Assembly (NCBI GenBank): GCA_002492415.1
Contig: DKYK01000074.1
Coordinates: 1-24,731 of the forward strand
Source of the DNA: Christensenella sp. UBA7102
GTDB lineage: Bacteria; Bacillota; Clostridia; Christensenellales; UBA1750
DNA: 24,731 nt
Direction of reading: 5' to 3'
Shown here piece by piece: positions 1 through 6,467 of the stretch. A program made the position numbers and the translations under genes. Position 1 is the first letter of the stretch. Each line of letters opens with the position of its first letter. The notes beneath the pieces were generated by a model that worked only from the letters and a program-made list of their open reading frames with translations, did not search any database and had not been told where the DNA came from.

Positions 1-843
1 CACGCTTTGGACGGCGAAGCATTCGGCATACCGCCTGCGCAGCAGCAGCGCCGCCTGGGCCGCCTGTTCCTGCGAGCGGAACAGCCCGAACACCGCCGAG
101 CCGCTGCCCGACATGCGCGCGTGCAGCGCGCCCAGCTGGTTCAGCTCGCCGATGGCCTGCGCGATTCGCGGACGCCGCGCCATCGCTGGGCCCTCCAGCA
201 CGTTGCCCATGCAGCGGATCAACGCGTCCACGTCGCCCGCCCGCGCCGCGGCCAGCGCGCCCGGCGTGTCGGGGTGCTGCGTGTAGCCGTCCAGCACCAG
301 CGAGCCGAAGATTTCGCGCGTCAGCAGCCCCTCGCAGGGCTTGACGATCACCAGGTGCAGTTTAAGACGGCTGTCCGCCCGCTGCAGATCCGTGCCGATG
401 CCCGTGGCCCGGCAGCACCCGCCCGCGATGCAGAAGGGCACGTCGGCCCCCAGCTGCGCGCCCAGTCGGAGCAGCTCCTGCTGCGGCTTTTCCAGCCCCC
501 ACAGGCGATTTAAGCCCATCAGCGCCGCCGCCGCGTCCGCGCTGCCGCCGCCAAGACCCGCCGCCACCGGGATGCGCTTGACCAGATGCAGCCGCGCGCG
601 CGGCTCAATGCCCGCATCCTGTGCCAGCAGCCGCGCCGCTCGCAGCACCAGATTATCCTCCTGTACCGGCAGATTCCCCTCAATGGACAGCTCCAACGCG
701 TCGCTCTGCCGCACCGTCAGCGTGTCGCACAGGCTCACGGACTGCATCAGCAGGTCCACCTCGTGATAGCCGTCCGGCCTTCTGCGCAGCACATCCATCG
801 TCAGGTTCACCTTTGCCCGCGCCTGCAAACTGTATTCCAGCAC
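1..843 (-). CDS. ispE: 4-diphosphocytidyl-2-C-methyl-D-erythritol kinase (3' end cut by window edge)
   Basis: This GHMP-family kinase phosphorylates the 2-hydroxyl of CDP-methylerythritol in the MEP pathway of isoprenoid synthesis, in the cytoplasm. The 281 visible codons show the N-terminal ARAKVNL motif (Lys11), RPDGYHEVD at about 22-30, the ATP-binding glycine loop PVAAGLGGGSADAA at 92-105, GADVPF at 132-137 (Asp134 matches the family's catalytic aspartate) and the C-terminal MSGSGSAVFG motif. The start is GTG, read by me because GGGAGAG lies just upstream and the IspE N-terminus begins there. The family is about 280-290 residues, so only a few residues and the stop should lie outside the window. 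It follows the SipL-like gene by 53 bp with no terminator, so it is probably in the spo0A-sipL-ispE transcript. From memory, ispE also neighbours sipL in Clostridioides difficile. Confidence 0.95.
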   Translation of the reverse strand, partial: MLEYSLQARAKVNLTMDVLRRRPDGYHEVDLLMQSVSLCDTLTVRQSDALELSIEGNLPVQEDNLVLRAARLLAQDAGIEPRARLHLVKRIPVAAGLGGGSADAAAALMGLNRLWGLEKPQQELLRLGAQLGADVPFCIAGGCCRATGIGTDLQRADSRLKLHLVIVKPCEGLLTREIFGSLVLDGYTQHPDTPGALAAARAGDVDALIRCMGNVLEGPAMARRPRIAQAIGELNQLGALHARMSGSGSAVFGLFRSQEQAAQAALLLRRRYAECFAVQSV

Positions 844-896
844 AACCGCTCTCTCCCTCGTATGTCATCTCGTCAGGAAAGAGCATACCACAACTG

Positions 897-2417
897 CTAA
901 AACTCGGTCAAGCGCCTGTAGACGAGCAGCGGCGCTTTTCCGTCGGGATTGCGCGCCCGCAGAGCCTCCTCGGAGATGCGGTAGCGCCGCGCCACGTCCC
1001 AGGCGGTCTGCCCGGGCTCGGGATAGTACAGCACCGCGCCCGCAGGTAGGGAAACCGGCTCGCCTTCGAAGGAGATGTCCTCCATCACCTGCCCGCTGCC
1101 GCTGCGCGCGTGCAGCGCCTCCAGGCGCAGCTCCGCCTGCACCTGCGCCTGCGTGGGCGACTGACGCTCGGCCTGTGCGCCCGTGATTTCCATGCGCCAC
1201 GCCTGCGCGCCGGAGGGAATTTCGTCATATTCGGCGCTGAAGGGCACTTCCTGCACGTGGCAGGCCAGCCCCTCGCGGCCCGGCGCGCGGTAGAGCAGCG
1301 CCACGCGCAGCAGGCCCTCGGCCTGCACGCCGTCGTCGCCGGACGCAGCGTCCAGCGCCATCGGGGAGACAAAGGCGCCCACCAGCGTCTGCAGCACCGG
1401 CGCGTCCGCGGGCAGCTCCAGCTGCGCGGTCACCGGCCGCTGCTGTTGGGGCGTATCCATCGCGCGCAGGAACTCCACCTGCGCGGTCTTGACGGAAAAG
1501 GGTTCCGCGGACAGGGGATAGGCGTCGGCCAGCACCTGCACATCCGCGCCCGTCAGCCCGTCGGCCGCCACCTCCAGCACGTATTCGATGTGCAGATTGC
1601 CCTCCTGACCGTCGTCGGCGTTGAACACCACTTCGCTGACCAGGTCGCGCACCCGCGCCGTGGCCGTCACCTGCATTTCCGCGGTGAATCCGTCGTCTGT
1701 GACCTCCACCGAGAAGGGGAGCACCTCGCGCTGCCAGCCCACCGGGGCTGCGGCGTCCGCGCCCGCCAGCAGGCTGTCCACCGCCACCTCGCCCGTGATC
1801 TCCACCACGCCGTCGCCGGGCAGCACCTGCTGCACCTGGGGTCGGGCCTCGGCCAGCGCCACGCGCGTAAAGCTCTCGTCGTTTAGCGGAAAGTTTTCCG
1901 CCACCGCCAGGTTGGTCTGTCCGTGCACGGCGGGCCGCAGCAGCGGCAGCGACGCGGTGCGCACCGCCATCTCGCCGTCAGCCTGGATGTCCCGCGCCAG
2001 CGGGCGCTCGGCGCCCTGCGTCACCAGGCCCTCCAGCTGCAGCAGCGCGGACAGCTCCAGCCGGCCGCCCTGCTCGCTCGCCGTCTCCTCGACGACCGTC
2101 GTCAGCACGCGGGCGCGCATTTTCGGCCCCGCGCCGGGCACGGGCAGCACCGCGGTAAAGCCCGCCTGCGCGCCGCGCTGCCCAAGCTCGCCCTCCTGCG
2201 TCAGGTATAGCGCGGTAAAGTCCACCATGCCCTGCACGGCCACGCCGTCCGTCTGCACCTCGCAGGAGGACAGGGTGGGGCGGGCGCGCACGCACACCAC
2301 CGTCACATCGCGGTCCCCGCCGGAGAGCATCGCCGCAGCTGCGGCCTGCGCCTGCGCGCTGCCCTGTCCCACCGCGCCCTCGATCCATCTGTTTTCCTTG
2401 AGCAATCTGCCTGCCAT
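897..2417 (-). CDS. sipL: SPOCS (DUF3794) and LysM domain protein, SipL-like spore coat morphogenetic protein
   Basis: The 506-aa protein has several repeats of the SPOCS/DUF3794 beta-rich type across about residues 30-430 (for example EVQTDGVAVQGMVDF near the N-terminus) and a C-terminal LysM-like segment at about 460-506 (PEPGQTAWDVARRYRISEEALRARNP). This is the architecture of SipL, the C. difficile protein that binds SpoIVA and helps assemble the coat around the forespore in the mother cell. There is no signal peptide, as expected. I placed the start at the ATG at 2417, because AAGGAGGG sits 8 bases upstream; an open frame continues 16 codons further but has no ribosome site. It lies 72 bp after spo0A and 53 bp before ispE. 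Neighbourhood with ispE and spoIIR supports the name. A paralogous SPOCS/LysM protein of other function remains possible. Confidence 0.82.
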   Translation of the reverse strand: MAGRLLKENRWIEGAVGQGSAQAQAAAAAMLSGGDRDVTVVCVRARPTLSSCEVQTDGVAVQGMVDFTALYLTQEGELGQRGAQAGFTAVLPVPGAGPKMRARVLTTVVEETASEQGGRLELSALLQLEGLVTQGAERPLARDIQADGEMAVRTASLPLLRPAVHGQTNLAVAENFPLNDESFTRVALAEARPQVQQVLPGDGVVEITGEVAVDSLLAGADAAAPVGWQREVLPFSVEVTDDGFTAEMQVTATARVRDLVSEVVFNADDGQEGNLHIEYVLEVAADGLTGADVQVLADAYPLSAEPFSVKTAQVEFLRAMDTPQQQRPVTAQLELPADAPVLQTLVGAFVSPMALDAASGDDGVQAEGLLRVALLYRAPGREGLACHVQEVPFSAEYDEIPSGAQAWRMEITGAQAERQSPTQAQVQAELRLEALHARSGSGQVMEDISFEGEPVSLPAGAVLYYPEPGQTAWDVARRYRISEEALRARNPDGKAPLLVYRRLTEF

Positions 2418-2466
2418 AAGCAAAGCCCTCCTTAACCATGAAGCAGCCTTTGGAATGCTTGGCACA

Positions 2467-2495
2467 TGTATATGGCGCGGCGCGGGCGTTTATGC
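2467..2495 (-). promoter_or_regulatory. Possible sigma-E-type promoter for sipL
   Basis: Leftward, GCATAAA (2495-2489) and CATATACA (2474-2467) are separated by 14 bases. They match the Bacillus sigma-E consensus (KMATATT, 14-15 bases, CATACAMT) at 5/7 and 6/8 positions. The -35 overlaps the spo0A stop codon. The predicted start falls about 40 bases before the sipL ATG. SipL is a mother-cell protein, so a sigma-E promoter here makes sense, but the match is moderate and the sigma-E consensus is assumed to hold in this organism. Confidence 0.4.
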
Positions 2496-3266
2496 GCTCT
2501 GCTCAATGGCCAGCCGGTCGGCGATCATCGCGATGAACTCGCCGTTGGTGGGCTTGTCGTGCTTGACGTAGATCCGCGTGCCAAACAGCAGGTTGATGTT
2601 CTCCATCTGCCCGCGGTTCCAGGCCACGTCGATGGCGTGGCGGATGGCGCGCTCCACCTTGGAGGAGGTGGTGCCGAAGGTCAGCGCCACGGTGGGATAG
2701 AGGTCTTTGGTGATGGCGTTGATCATCTCCCGGTCGCTGACCACGAGCTTGATGGCCTCGCGCAGGTAGTGATAGCCCTTGATGTGCGCCGGTATGCCCA
2801 TGGACAGGAAGATGTTTGCAATGCGCTCGTCCATGGAACAGGACGAGGCCTGCGGGGCGCGCACCGCCATGCACGCGGATGGATCGTCGGGGCGCACCAA
2901 CTCCTGGATATGTGCGTATACGTTTTCCGGGTCAAAGGGCTTGAGCATGTAGTAATCAACGCCCAGCGCCACGGCGCGCTGTATGAAATCGTCCCGCACC
3001 AGCGCGGTGACAGCGATGATGCGCGGTTTGCGCACTCCCTCCAGGCGCCTCAGACCGCTCAGCACGCCGAAGCCGTCCAGCTTTGGCATCACCATGTCCA
3101 GCAGCATGACGTCCACATCGCCCGCGCGCAGTGCCTCCAGCGCTTCCAGTCCATTCTCCACGCTTCCCGCGATCTCGATATCCTCTTTTTCGCGCAGCGC
3201 AGCGCCCAGCAGTTCGCGCGCCGCTTCGCTGTCATCGACGATCAGTACACGAATCCTCTTATCCAT
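2490..3266 (-). CDS. spo0A: Stage 0 sporulation protein A, master sporulation response regulator
   Basis: The 258-aa protein has an N-terminal receiver domain (about 5-122) and the Spo0A-specific DNA-binding domain (about 145-256). Receiver residues are intact: acidic pair Asp11/Asp12, phospho-acceptor Asp57 in LLDMVMP, Thr87 and Lys109 in YYMLKPF. The C-terminal domain has IKGYHYLREAI and the recognition-helix region SKVERAIRHAIDVAWNRG, close to the canonical Spo0A sequence. When phosphorylated it dimerises and binds TGNCGAA boxes to start sporulation. The ATG start has GAGGAGG upstream. The gene is transcribed divergently from spoIIR and is followed by sipL. In many Clostridia spoIVB precedes spo0A; here it does not. 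Confidence 0.98.
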   Translation of the reverse strand: MDKRIRVLIVDDSEAARELLGAALREKEDIEIAGSVENGLEALEALRAGDVDVMLLDMVMPKLDGFGVLSGLRRLEGVRKPRIIAVTALVRDDFIQRAVALGVDYYMLKPFDPENVYAHIQELVRPDDPSACMAVRAPQASSCSMDERIANIFLSMGIPAHIKGYHYLREAIKLVVSDREMINAITKDLYPTVALTFGTTSSKVERAIRHAIDVAWNRGQMENINLLFGTRIYVKHDKPTNGEFIAMIADRLAIEQSA

Positions 3267-3305
3267 CTGCGACTCCTCCTCAATGTTAAAAAGCTGATGA
3301 GCGTA

Positions 3306-3365
3306 TAGAGAATTCTCAATGAGAAAGTGATACTTAGAGTAGTGTTTTAACCACGGAATTCTCTA
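3306..3365. repeat. Inverted repeat TAGAGAATTC/GAATTCTCTA in the spo0A leader
   Basis: TAGAGAATTC at 3306-3315 is matched by its exact reverse complement at 3356-3365, with a 40-bp spacer. The spo0A-proximal copy extends into the perfect palindrome GAGAATTCTC (3308-3317). Both lie downstream of the predicted spo0A promoter, in the untranslated leader. They could be a pair of operator sites for a dimeric regulator or the arms of a long-loop RNA stem. In the transcript, TTCTC and GAGAA near 3308-3327 can also form a competing short hairpin. Confidence 0.6.
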
Positions 3366-3388
3366 GGCACTGTGCTTTGTTTAAGATT

Positions 3389-3417
3389 ATTTTAGAACAA
3401 TATTCGGACGCAGTCAA
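3389..3417 (-). promoter_or_regulatory. spo0A promoter, sigma-A type
   Basis: Leftward, TTGACT (3417-3412) and TAAAAT (3394-3389) are separated by exactly 17 bp, each matching the sigma-A/70 consensus at 5/6 positions. The predicted start is near 3382, giving a leader of about 115 bases that contains the inverted repeat at 3306-3365. This is the strongest vegetative promoter I see in the region. Confidence 0.65.
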
Positions 3418-3506
3418 TCTAAAATTTTCAAAATCATAGAAAAAATTACGCCATTTACAGGCATTTTTTCAGTTCTTGCGGCGGAAGACAGTTTCCAGGG
3501 AAATGC

Positions 3507-3523
3507 TTTGACGTGTTTTGACG
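3507..3523 (+). promoter_or_regulatory. Tandem TTTGACG repeats, possible weak Spo0A boxes
   Basis: TTTGACG occurs at 3507-3513 and again at 3517-3523, ten bases apart, so both face the same side of the helix. The second copy reads TGACGAT, one mismatch from the TGNCGAA Spo0A box; the first is weaker. They lie about 90-105 bp upstream of the spo0A promoter. Spo0A is the obvious candidate binder, but this is inference. Confidence 0.3.
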
Positions 3524-3598
3524 ATGATCCACGAAATTATACTTTAAGTATCAAAATGTGTAGAATAAAAGGGATCGAACCCGTATGAAAACAGAACC

Positions 3599-3605
3599 TG
3601 TCGAA
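3599..3605 (+). promoter_or_regulatory. Spo0A box (TGTCGAA)
   Basis: This is an exact match to TGNCGAA in the control region shared by spo0A and spoIIR, 40 bp upstream of the spoIIR -35. A 7-bp site occurs by chance now and then, so location is the main support. Confidence 0.4.
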
Positions 3606-3644
3606 GGGAGGAAAGAGAGGGCGGAGGATAATTTACGGCAGACC

Positions 3645-3674
3645 GTATAAACCGGGGGCGTGTGGTCCATGCTA
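3645..3674 (+). promoter_or_regulatory. Forespore (sigma-G/sigma-F type) promoter of spoIIR-sleB-ypeB
   Basis: GTATA (3645-3649), 18 bases, then CATGCTA (3668-3674) fits the Bacillus sigma-G consensus GNATR-N18-CATNMTA at every position. Sigma-F and sigma-G recognise overlapping sequences, and spoIIR would be expected to be sigma-F driven early in the forespore. The start would be near 3681, giving a short leader with GAGGAAAT just before the GTG start. Confidence 0.6.
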
Positions 3675-3700
3675 CAGGGCAGGAGAGGAGCTGAGGAAAT

Positions 3701-4276
3701 GTGAAACGCTGGATCATCCTGCTGCTGTGCTTTGCCGTGTGCGCGTCCGCGCTCTATGCCATGGGCGCCGCCCATCCCACCGACCTGCAGCGCGCCGTGC
3801 GCAGCGGGCAGCTGCTGCGCATTCACATCCTGGCAAACGACGATACCGACGAGCAGCAGGCCGTAAAGCTCAAGGTGCGCGACGCCATATTGGAGACCTT
3901 CACCCCGGCGCTGTCGGGCGTTCCGTCGGCGCAGCAGGCCGTACAGCTGGTGCAGCGCAGCCTGCCCGTCGCCCAGCAGGTCGCCCGGCGCGTGGTGCGG
4001 CAGGCGGGCTATGACTATCCCGTGCGCGTGCGCTTTGGCGTGTTCGATTTCCCGGATCGGGTCTACGGCGGACAGTTGGTGCCCGCGGGCGCGTATACCG
4101 CGCTGCGCGTCGAGCTGGGCGAAGCCGCCGGGCACAACTGGTGGTGCGTGATGTACCCCCCGCTCTGCTTTTCCGGCCAGGACGTCGCTCCAAGCGGCGT
4201 CCGGTTCGAGTCCAGCTTCCTCAAATGGCTCAAGGCAATGAAGAAGGAGAGGGAAAATGCGAGCAAGCAAGCGTAG
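3701..4276 (+). CDS. spoIIR: Stage II sporulation protein R
   Basis: SpoIIR is the forespore-made secreted signal that triggers SpoIIGA to process pro-sigma-E in the mother cell. The 191-aa product has an N-terminal signal/anchor segment (about 4-20), then the family hallmarks RIHILANDDT (about 39-48), KLKVRDAILE, YPVRVRFG, and the C-terminal LPAGAY-like and GHNWWCVMYPPLCF block (about 143-157). The length is normal. The start is GTG at 3701, preceded by GAGGAAAT. Its last 20 bases overlap the start of sleB, so the two are co-transcribed and probably translationally coupled. It is divergent from spo0A. Confidence 0.95.
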   Translation: MKRWIILLLCFAVCASALYAMGAAHPTDLQRAVRSGQLLRIHILANDDTDEQQAVKLKVRDAILETFTPALSGVPSAQQAVQLVQRSLPVAQQVARRVVRQAGYDYPVRVRFGVFDFPDRVYGGQLVPAGAYTALRVELGEAAGHNWWCVMYPPLCFSGQDVAPSGVRFESSFLKWLKAMKKERENASKQA

Positions 4277-4916
4277 AATCGCACTGGCGCTGCTGCTGTG
4301 CCTGACGGCGCTGACCCTGCGCACCGCCTGGGCGCAGACCGCCGTCTACTGGGGCAGCCGCGGGCAGCTGGTGACGCAGGTGCAGCAGAAGCTGCAGAAA
4401 TGGGGATATCTCAAGGCCGCGGCCGACGGCGTGTTCGGCAAGGATACCTACGACGCCGTGGTGCTCTTTCAGCGCAAGAACGGGCTGGAAGCCGACGGCG
4501 TGGCGGGCGAGGCGACGTTGGCGGCGCTGGGCATCAGCACTGCGGAGCAGGCCTCCGCCGTGCGCAACACCGATGTGGACCTGCTGGCCCGGCTGGTCTA
4601 CGGCGAGGCGAGAGGGGAGCCGTACCTGGGGCAGGTCGCGGTGGCGGCCGTGGTGCTCAACCGCGTGGCGCACGCCTCCTTCCCCAACACCGTCTCGGGC
4701 GTCATCTACCAGTCCGGCGCCTTTGACGCGGTCTCGGACGGCCAGATCAACCTCGCGCCCGACGCCCAGGCCCTGCGCGCCGCGCAGGACGCGCTGAACG
4801 GCTGGGATCCCACGGGCGGCTGCATCTATTACTACAACCCCGGGCGCGCCACGTCCTCCTGGATCTACTCGCGCACGGTGATGACGGTCATCGGCAAGCA
4901 CTATTTTGCCAAATAG
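4257..4916 (+). CDS. sleB: Spore cortex-lytic enzyme SleB
   Basis: SleB is the lytic transglycosylase that degrades muramic-lactam cortex peptidoglycan during germination. The 219-aa protein has a signal peptide (about 1-26, ending AWA), a peptidoglycan-binding domain at about 30-92 (GSRGQLVTQVQQKLQKWGY ... VFGKDTYDAVVLFQRKNGL) and a hydrolase_2 domain at 105-219. The catalytic glutamate is probably Glu117 in VYGEARGEPY, and the YYYNP motif is at 191-195. The ATG lies inside the end of spoIIR with GGAGAGGG upstream. It is followed by ypeB after 13 bp, the same pairing as in Bacillus. Confidence 0.95.
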   Translation: MRASKRRIALALLLCLTALTLRTAWAQTAVYWGSRGQLVTQVQQKLQKWGYLKAAADGVFGKDTYDAVVLFQRKNGLEADGVAGEATLAALGISTAEQASAVRNTDVDLLARLVYGEARGEPYLGQVAVAAVVLNRVAHASFPNTVSGVIYQSGAFDAVSDGQINLAPDAQALRAAQDALNGWDPTGGCIYYYNPGRATSSWIYSRTVMTVIGKHYFAK

Positions 4917-4929
4917 GGAGGGAAAGCGT

Positions 4930-6240
4930 GTGGAAAAGCGCAATAAAAATCTCGTCATCGGTCTGCTGGCCGCGGTGCTGACGGCGGCGCTCGTCTGGGG
5001 CGTGGTGGCCAGCGTGCAGCGGCGCGCCTACCGCCTGCACCTGCGCAGCATGCTGGAGCGCTCCTTTTACGAGCTGGTGGGGGGCATGGGCGACATGGAG
5101 ATCAAGCTGGACAAGCTGGCGGTTTCCGACGGCGCCCGGGAGGACGTGCTGCTGCTGAGCGAACTCTACCGCCAGGCGGACGGCGCGGCGCGGGATCTTG
5201 CGGCGCTGCCCGGCGGCCACGAGAGCATGGAGGAGGTGCTGGCCTTTGTCAACCGCCTGTCGGAGTACTCCGGCGCGTTGATGCGCCGGGTGGCGCAGGG
5301 CGGCGGCATCACCCCCGAGGAGGAGGCGCAGCTGGGCGTGCTGCTGGAGCGGTGCCGCTCGCTCAACCGCACCGTGCGCACGCTGGACGTAGGCGAGGTG
5401 GCCAATGTCTCGCTGCTCAGCGCGCAGTCGCCGCCCGACGATTCCCCCGACCCCTACGCCGCCTTTGCCAACCCCACCTCGCCCGTGCCGCAGCTCATCT
5501 ATGACGGCGCGTTCTCCCAGGCCTCCAAGACCCCGCCGCGCGCGCTGGGCGTCGAGCGCATCGACGAGCAGGCGGCGCTTGCCATCGCGCGCAGCTACGT
5601 GGGAGACGGCCGCGTCACGAGCGTGGAGGCCGAGCAGAGCCTGGAGGGGGAGATCCCCTGCTGGGGTGTGCGCGTGGACACCGCCGATGCCGGCGTGCTG
5701 CATTTGCAGGTGACCAAGACCGGCGGCCACGTGCTGCTGATGATGCCCGAGTTCTCCCCCGGCGGCGCCAATCACACGCTGGAGGCCTGCCGCCAAAGCG
5801 CCGAGGACTTCCTGCGCACCCGCCAGTACGGCCCCGTCGAGCCCGCCTATTACCAGATCGGCTTTGGCATGGTCACCTTCAACTATGTGCCCGTGCAGGA
5901 CGGCGTGCGACTCTATCCCGATCTGGTCAAGGTGCAGGTCTCGCTCGAGAGCGGTCTGGTCATCGGCACGGAGAGCAACAACTATCTGCGCAATCACGTG
6001 CCCCGCGCCTTTCCCGCCGACGCCATGACCGAGCAGCAGGCGCTGGCGCTCATCCACTCCCTGGACGTCAGCAGCGTGCGCCCCGTGCTCATTCCGCGCA
6101 ACGGGCAGGAGATCTACTGCTACGAGGTGCGCGGCGAGCATGAGGGCCAGGGCTATCTGGTGTACCTGGACGCCGTCACGGGCCAGACGCAGGACATCCT
6201 GCAGATCGTGGCGGGGGAAGATGGAGAACAGGTTTTGTAG
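4930..6240 (+). CDS. ypeB: Germination protein YpeB
   Basis: YpeB is needed for SleB to accumulate in dormant spores, and SleB and YpeB stabilise each other. The 436-aa protein has one N-terminal membrane anchor (about 8-29), an alpha-helical YpeB N-terminal region, and PepSY-like repeats in the C-terminal half: DEQAALAIARSYVGDGRV at about 211-228, a middle copy around HTLEACRQSAEDF, and TEQQALALIHSLDV near the end. Length is close to the roughly 450-aa Bacillus protein. I chose GTG at 4930 because AGGGAGGG lies 7 bases upstream; a TTG at 4906 overlaps sleB and has no ribosome site. It is the last gene of the spoIIR-sleB-ypeB operon. Confidence 0.92.
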   Translation: MEKRNKNLVIGLLAAVLTAALVWGVVASVQRRAYRLHLRSMLERSFYELVGGMGDMEIKLDKLAVSDGAREDVLLLSELYRQADGAARDLAALPGGHESMEEVLAFVNRLSEYSGALMRRVAQGGGITPEEEAQLGVLLERCRSLNRTVRTLDVGEVANVSLLSAQSPPDDSPDPYAAFANPTSPVPQLIYDGAFSQASKTPPRALGVERIDEQAALAIARSYVGDGRVTSVEAEQSLEGEIPCWGVRVDTADAGVLHLQVTKTGGHVLLMMPEFSPGGANHTLEACRQSAEDFLRTRQYGPVEPAYYQIGFGMVTFNYVPVQDGVRLYPDLVKVQVSLESGLVIGTESNNYLRNHVPRAFPADAMTEQQALALIHSLDVSSVRPVLIPRNGQEIYCYEVRGEHEGQGYLVYLDAVTGQTQDILQIVAGEDGEQVL

Positions 6241-6268
6241 CGCCAAAGGTGAAGTCTCTTCTTTGGCG
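6241..6268 (+). terminator. Hairpin directly after the ypeB stop
   Basis: CGCCAAAG (6241-6248) pairs with CTTTGGCG (6261-6268). An alternative fold pairs CGCCAAA with TTTGGCG and stacks GAAG/CTTC around a TCT triloop. It starts at the base after the TAG stop. No T-run follows, so it may protect the 3' end or slow polymerase rather than terminate by itself. Confidence 0.45.
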
Positions 6269-6338
6269 GGTTGCGGAAAGATTCGCACGCAGCTGCGGAT
6301 TGAACAGGAAAGGGCGCGGCTCCTTCGAACCTTCTCCA

Positions 6339-6381
6339 GGATATCCTGACCGCTTTTGCGGGCCGGCAGGAGTGCATATCC
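6339..6381 (+). ncRNA. Nested hairpin in the post-ypeB segment, possible structured RNA
   Basis: Three stems nest in order: GGATAT (6339-6344) with ATATCC (6376-6381), CCTG (6345-6348) with CAGG (6367-6370), and CCGC (6350-6353) with GCGG (6358-6361) around a TTTT loop. The left arm also forms a competing 12-bp palindrome, CAGGATATCCTG (6337-6348). The segment lies between the ypeB stop and a rightward terminator at 6412-6451, with no rightward gene after it. It could be the 3' untranslated end of the operon or a small RNA. I do not recognise a known riboswitch or RNA family. Confidence 0.35.
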
Positions 6382-6411
6382 CTAAAAACGTCCTCTGGCC
6401 CATGTAAAATC

Positions 6412-6451
6412 AGGAGGGCTGTGCAGCGCCGCACGACCCCCCTTCTTTTTT
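6412..6451 (+). terminator. Rho-independent terminator, rightward
   Basis: AGGAGGGCTGTGC, a six-base loop (AGCGCC), then GCACGACCCCCC form a stem with one 2x2 internal loop. It is followed by TTCTTTTTT (6443-6451). It would end the spoIIR-sleB-ypeB transcript, or a small RNA, about 200 bases after ypeB. It lies just past the 3' end of the leftward membrane-protein gene. Confidence 0.7.
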
Positions 6452-6467
6452 GAGCTCGCTCATTTTG

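Larger units (their letters stand above)
3267..3700. other. spo0A/spoIIR divergent control region
   Basis: This 434-bp stretch has no credible gene and is visibly AT-richer than its surroundings. From left to right it holds the spo0A ribosome site, a 10-bp inverted repeat in the spo0A leader, a sigma-A-like leftward promoter, an AT-rich block (about 3417-3475), two TTTGACG direct repeats, one perfect Spo0A-box match and a sigma-G-like rightward promoter. The individual sites are listed separately. Confidence 0.8.

Noticed and set aside
7..1049. Several plus-strand frames over ispE
   Set aside because: The reverse strand encodes a clear IspE from a GTG start; the plus frames show no domain.
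2418..2489. Possible terminator between spo0A and sipL
   Set aside because: Only a 5-bp AAGCA/TGCTT stem without a T-run; read-through is more likely.
3570..3585. GGGATCGAACCC, which on the minus strand looks like a tRNA T-arm (GGTTCGATCC)
   Set aside because: No matching five-base T-stem, acceptor stem, anticodon arm or CCA end could be placed around it.
4888..6288. A 466-codon minus-strand frame opposite ypeB
   Set aside because: Shadow of ypeB; its product is low-complexity His/Ala/Gln-rich.
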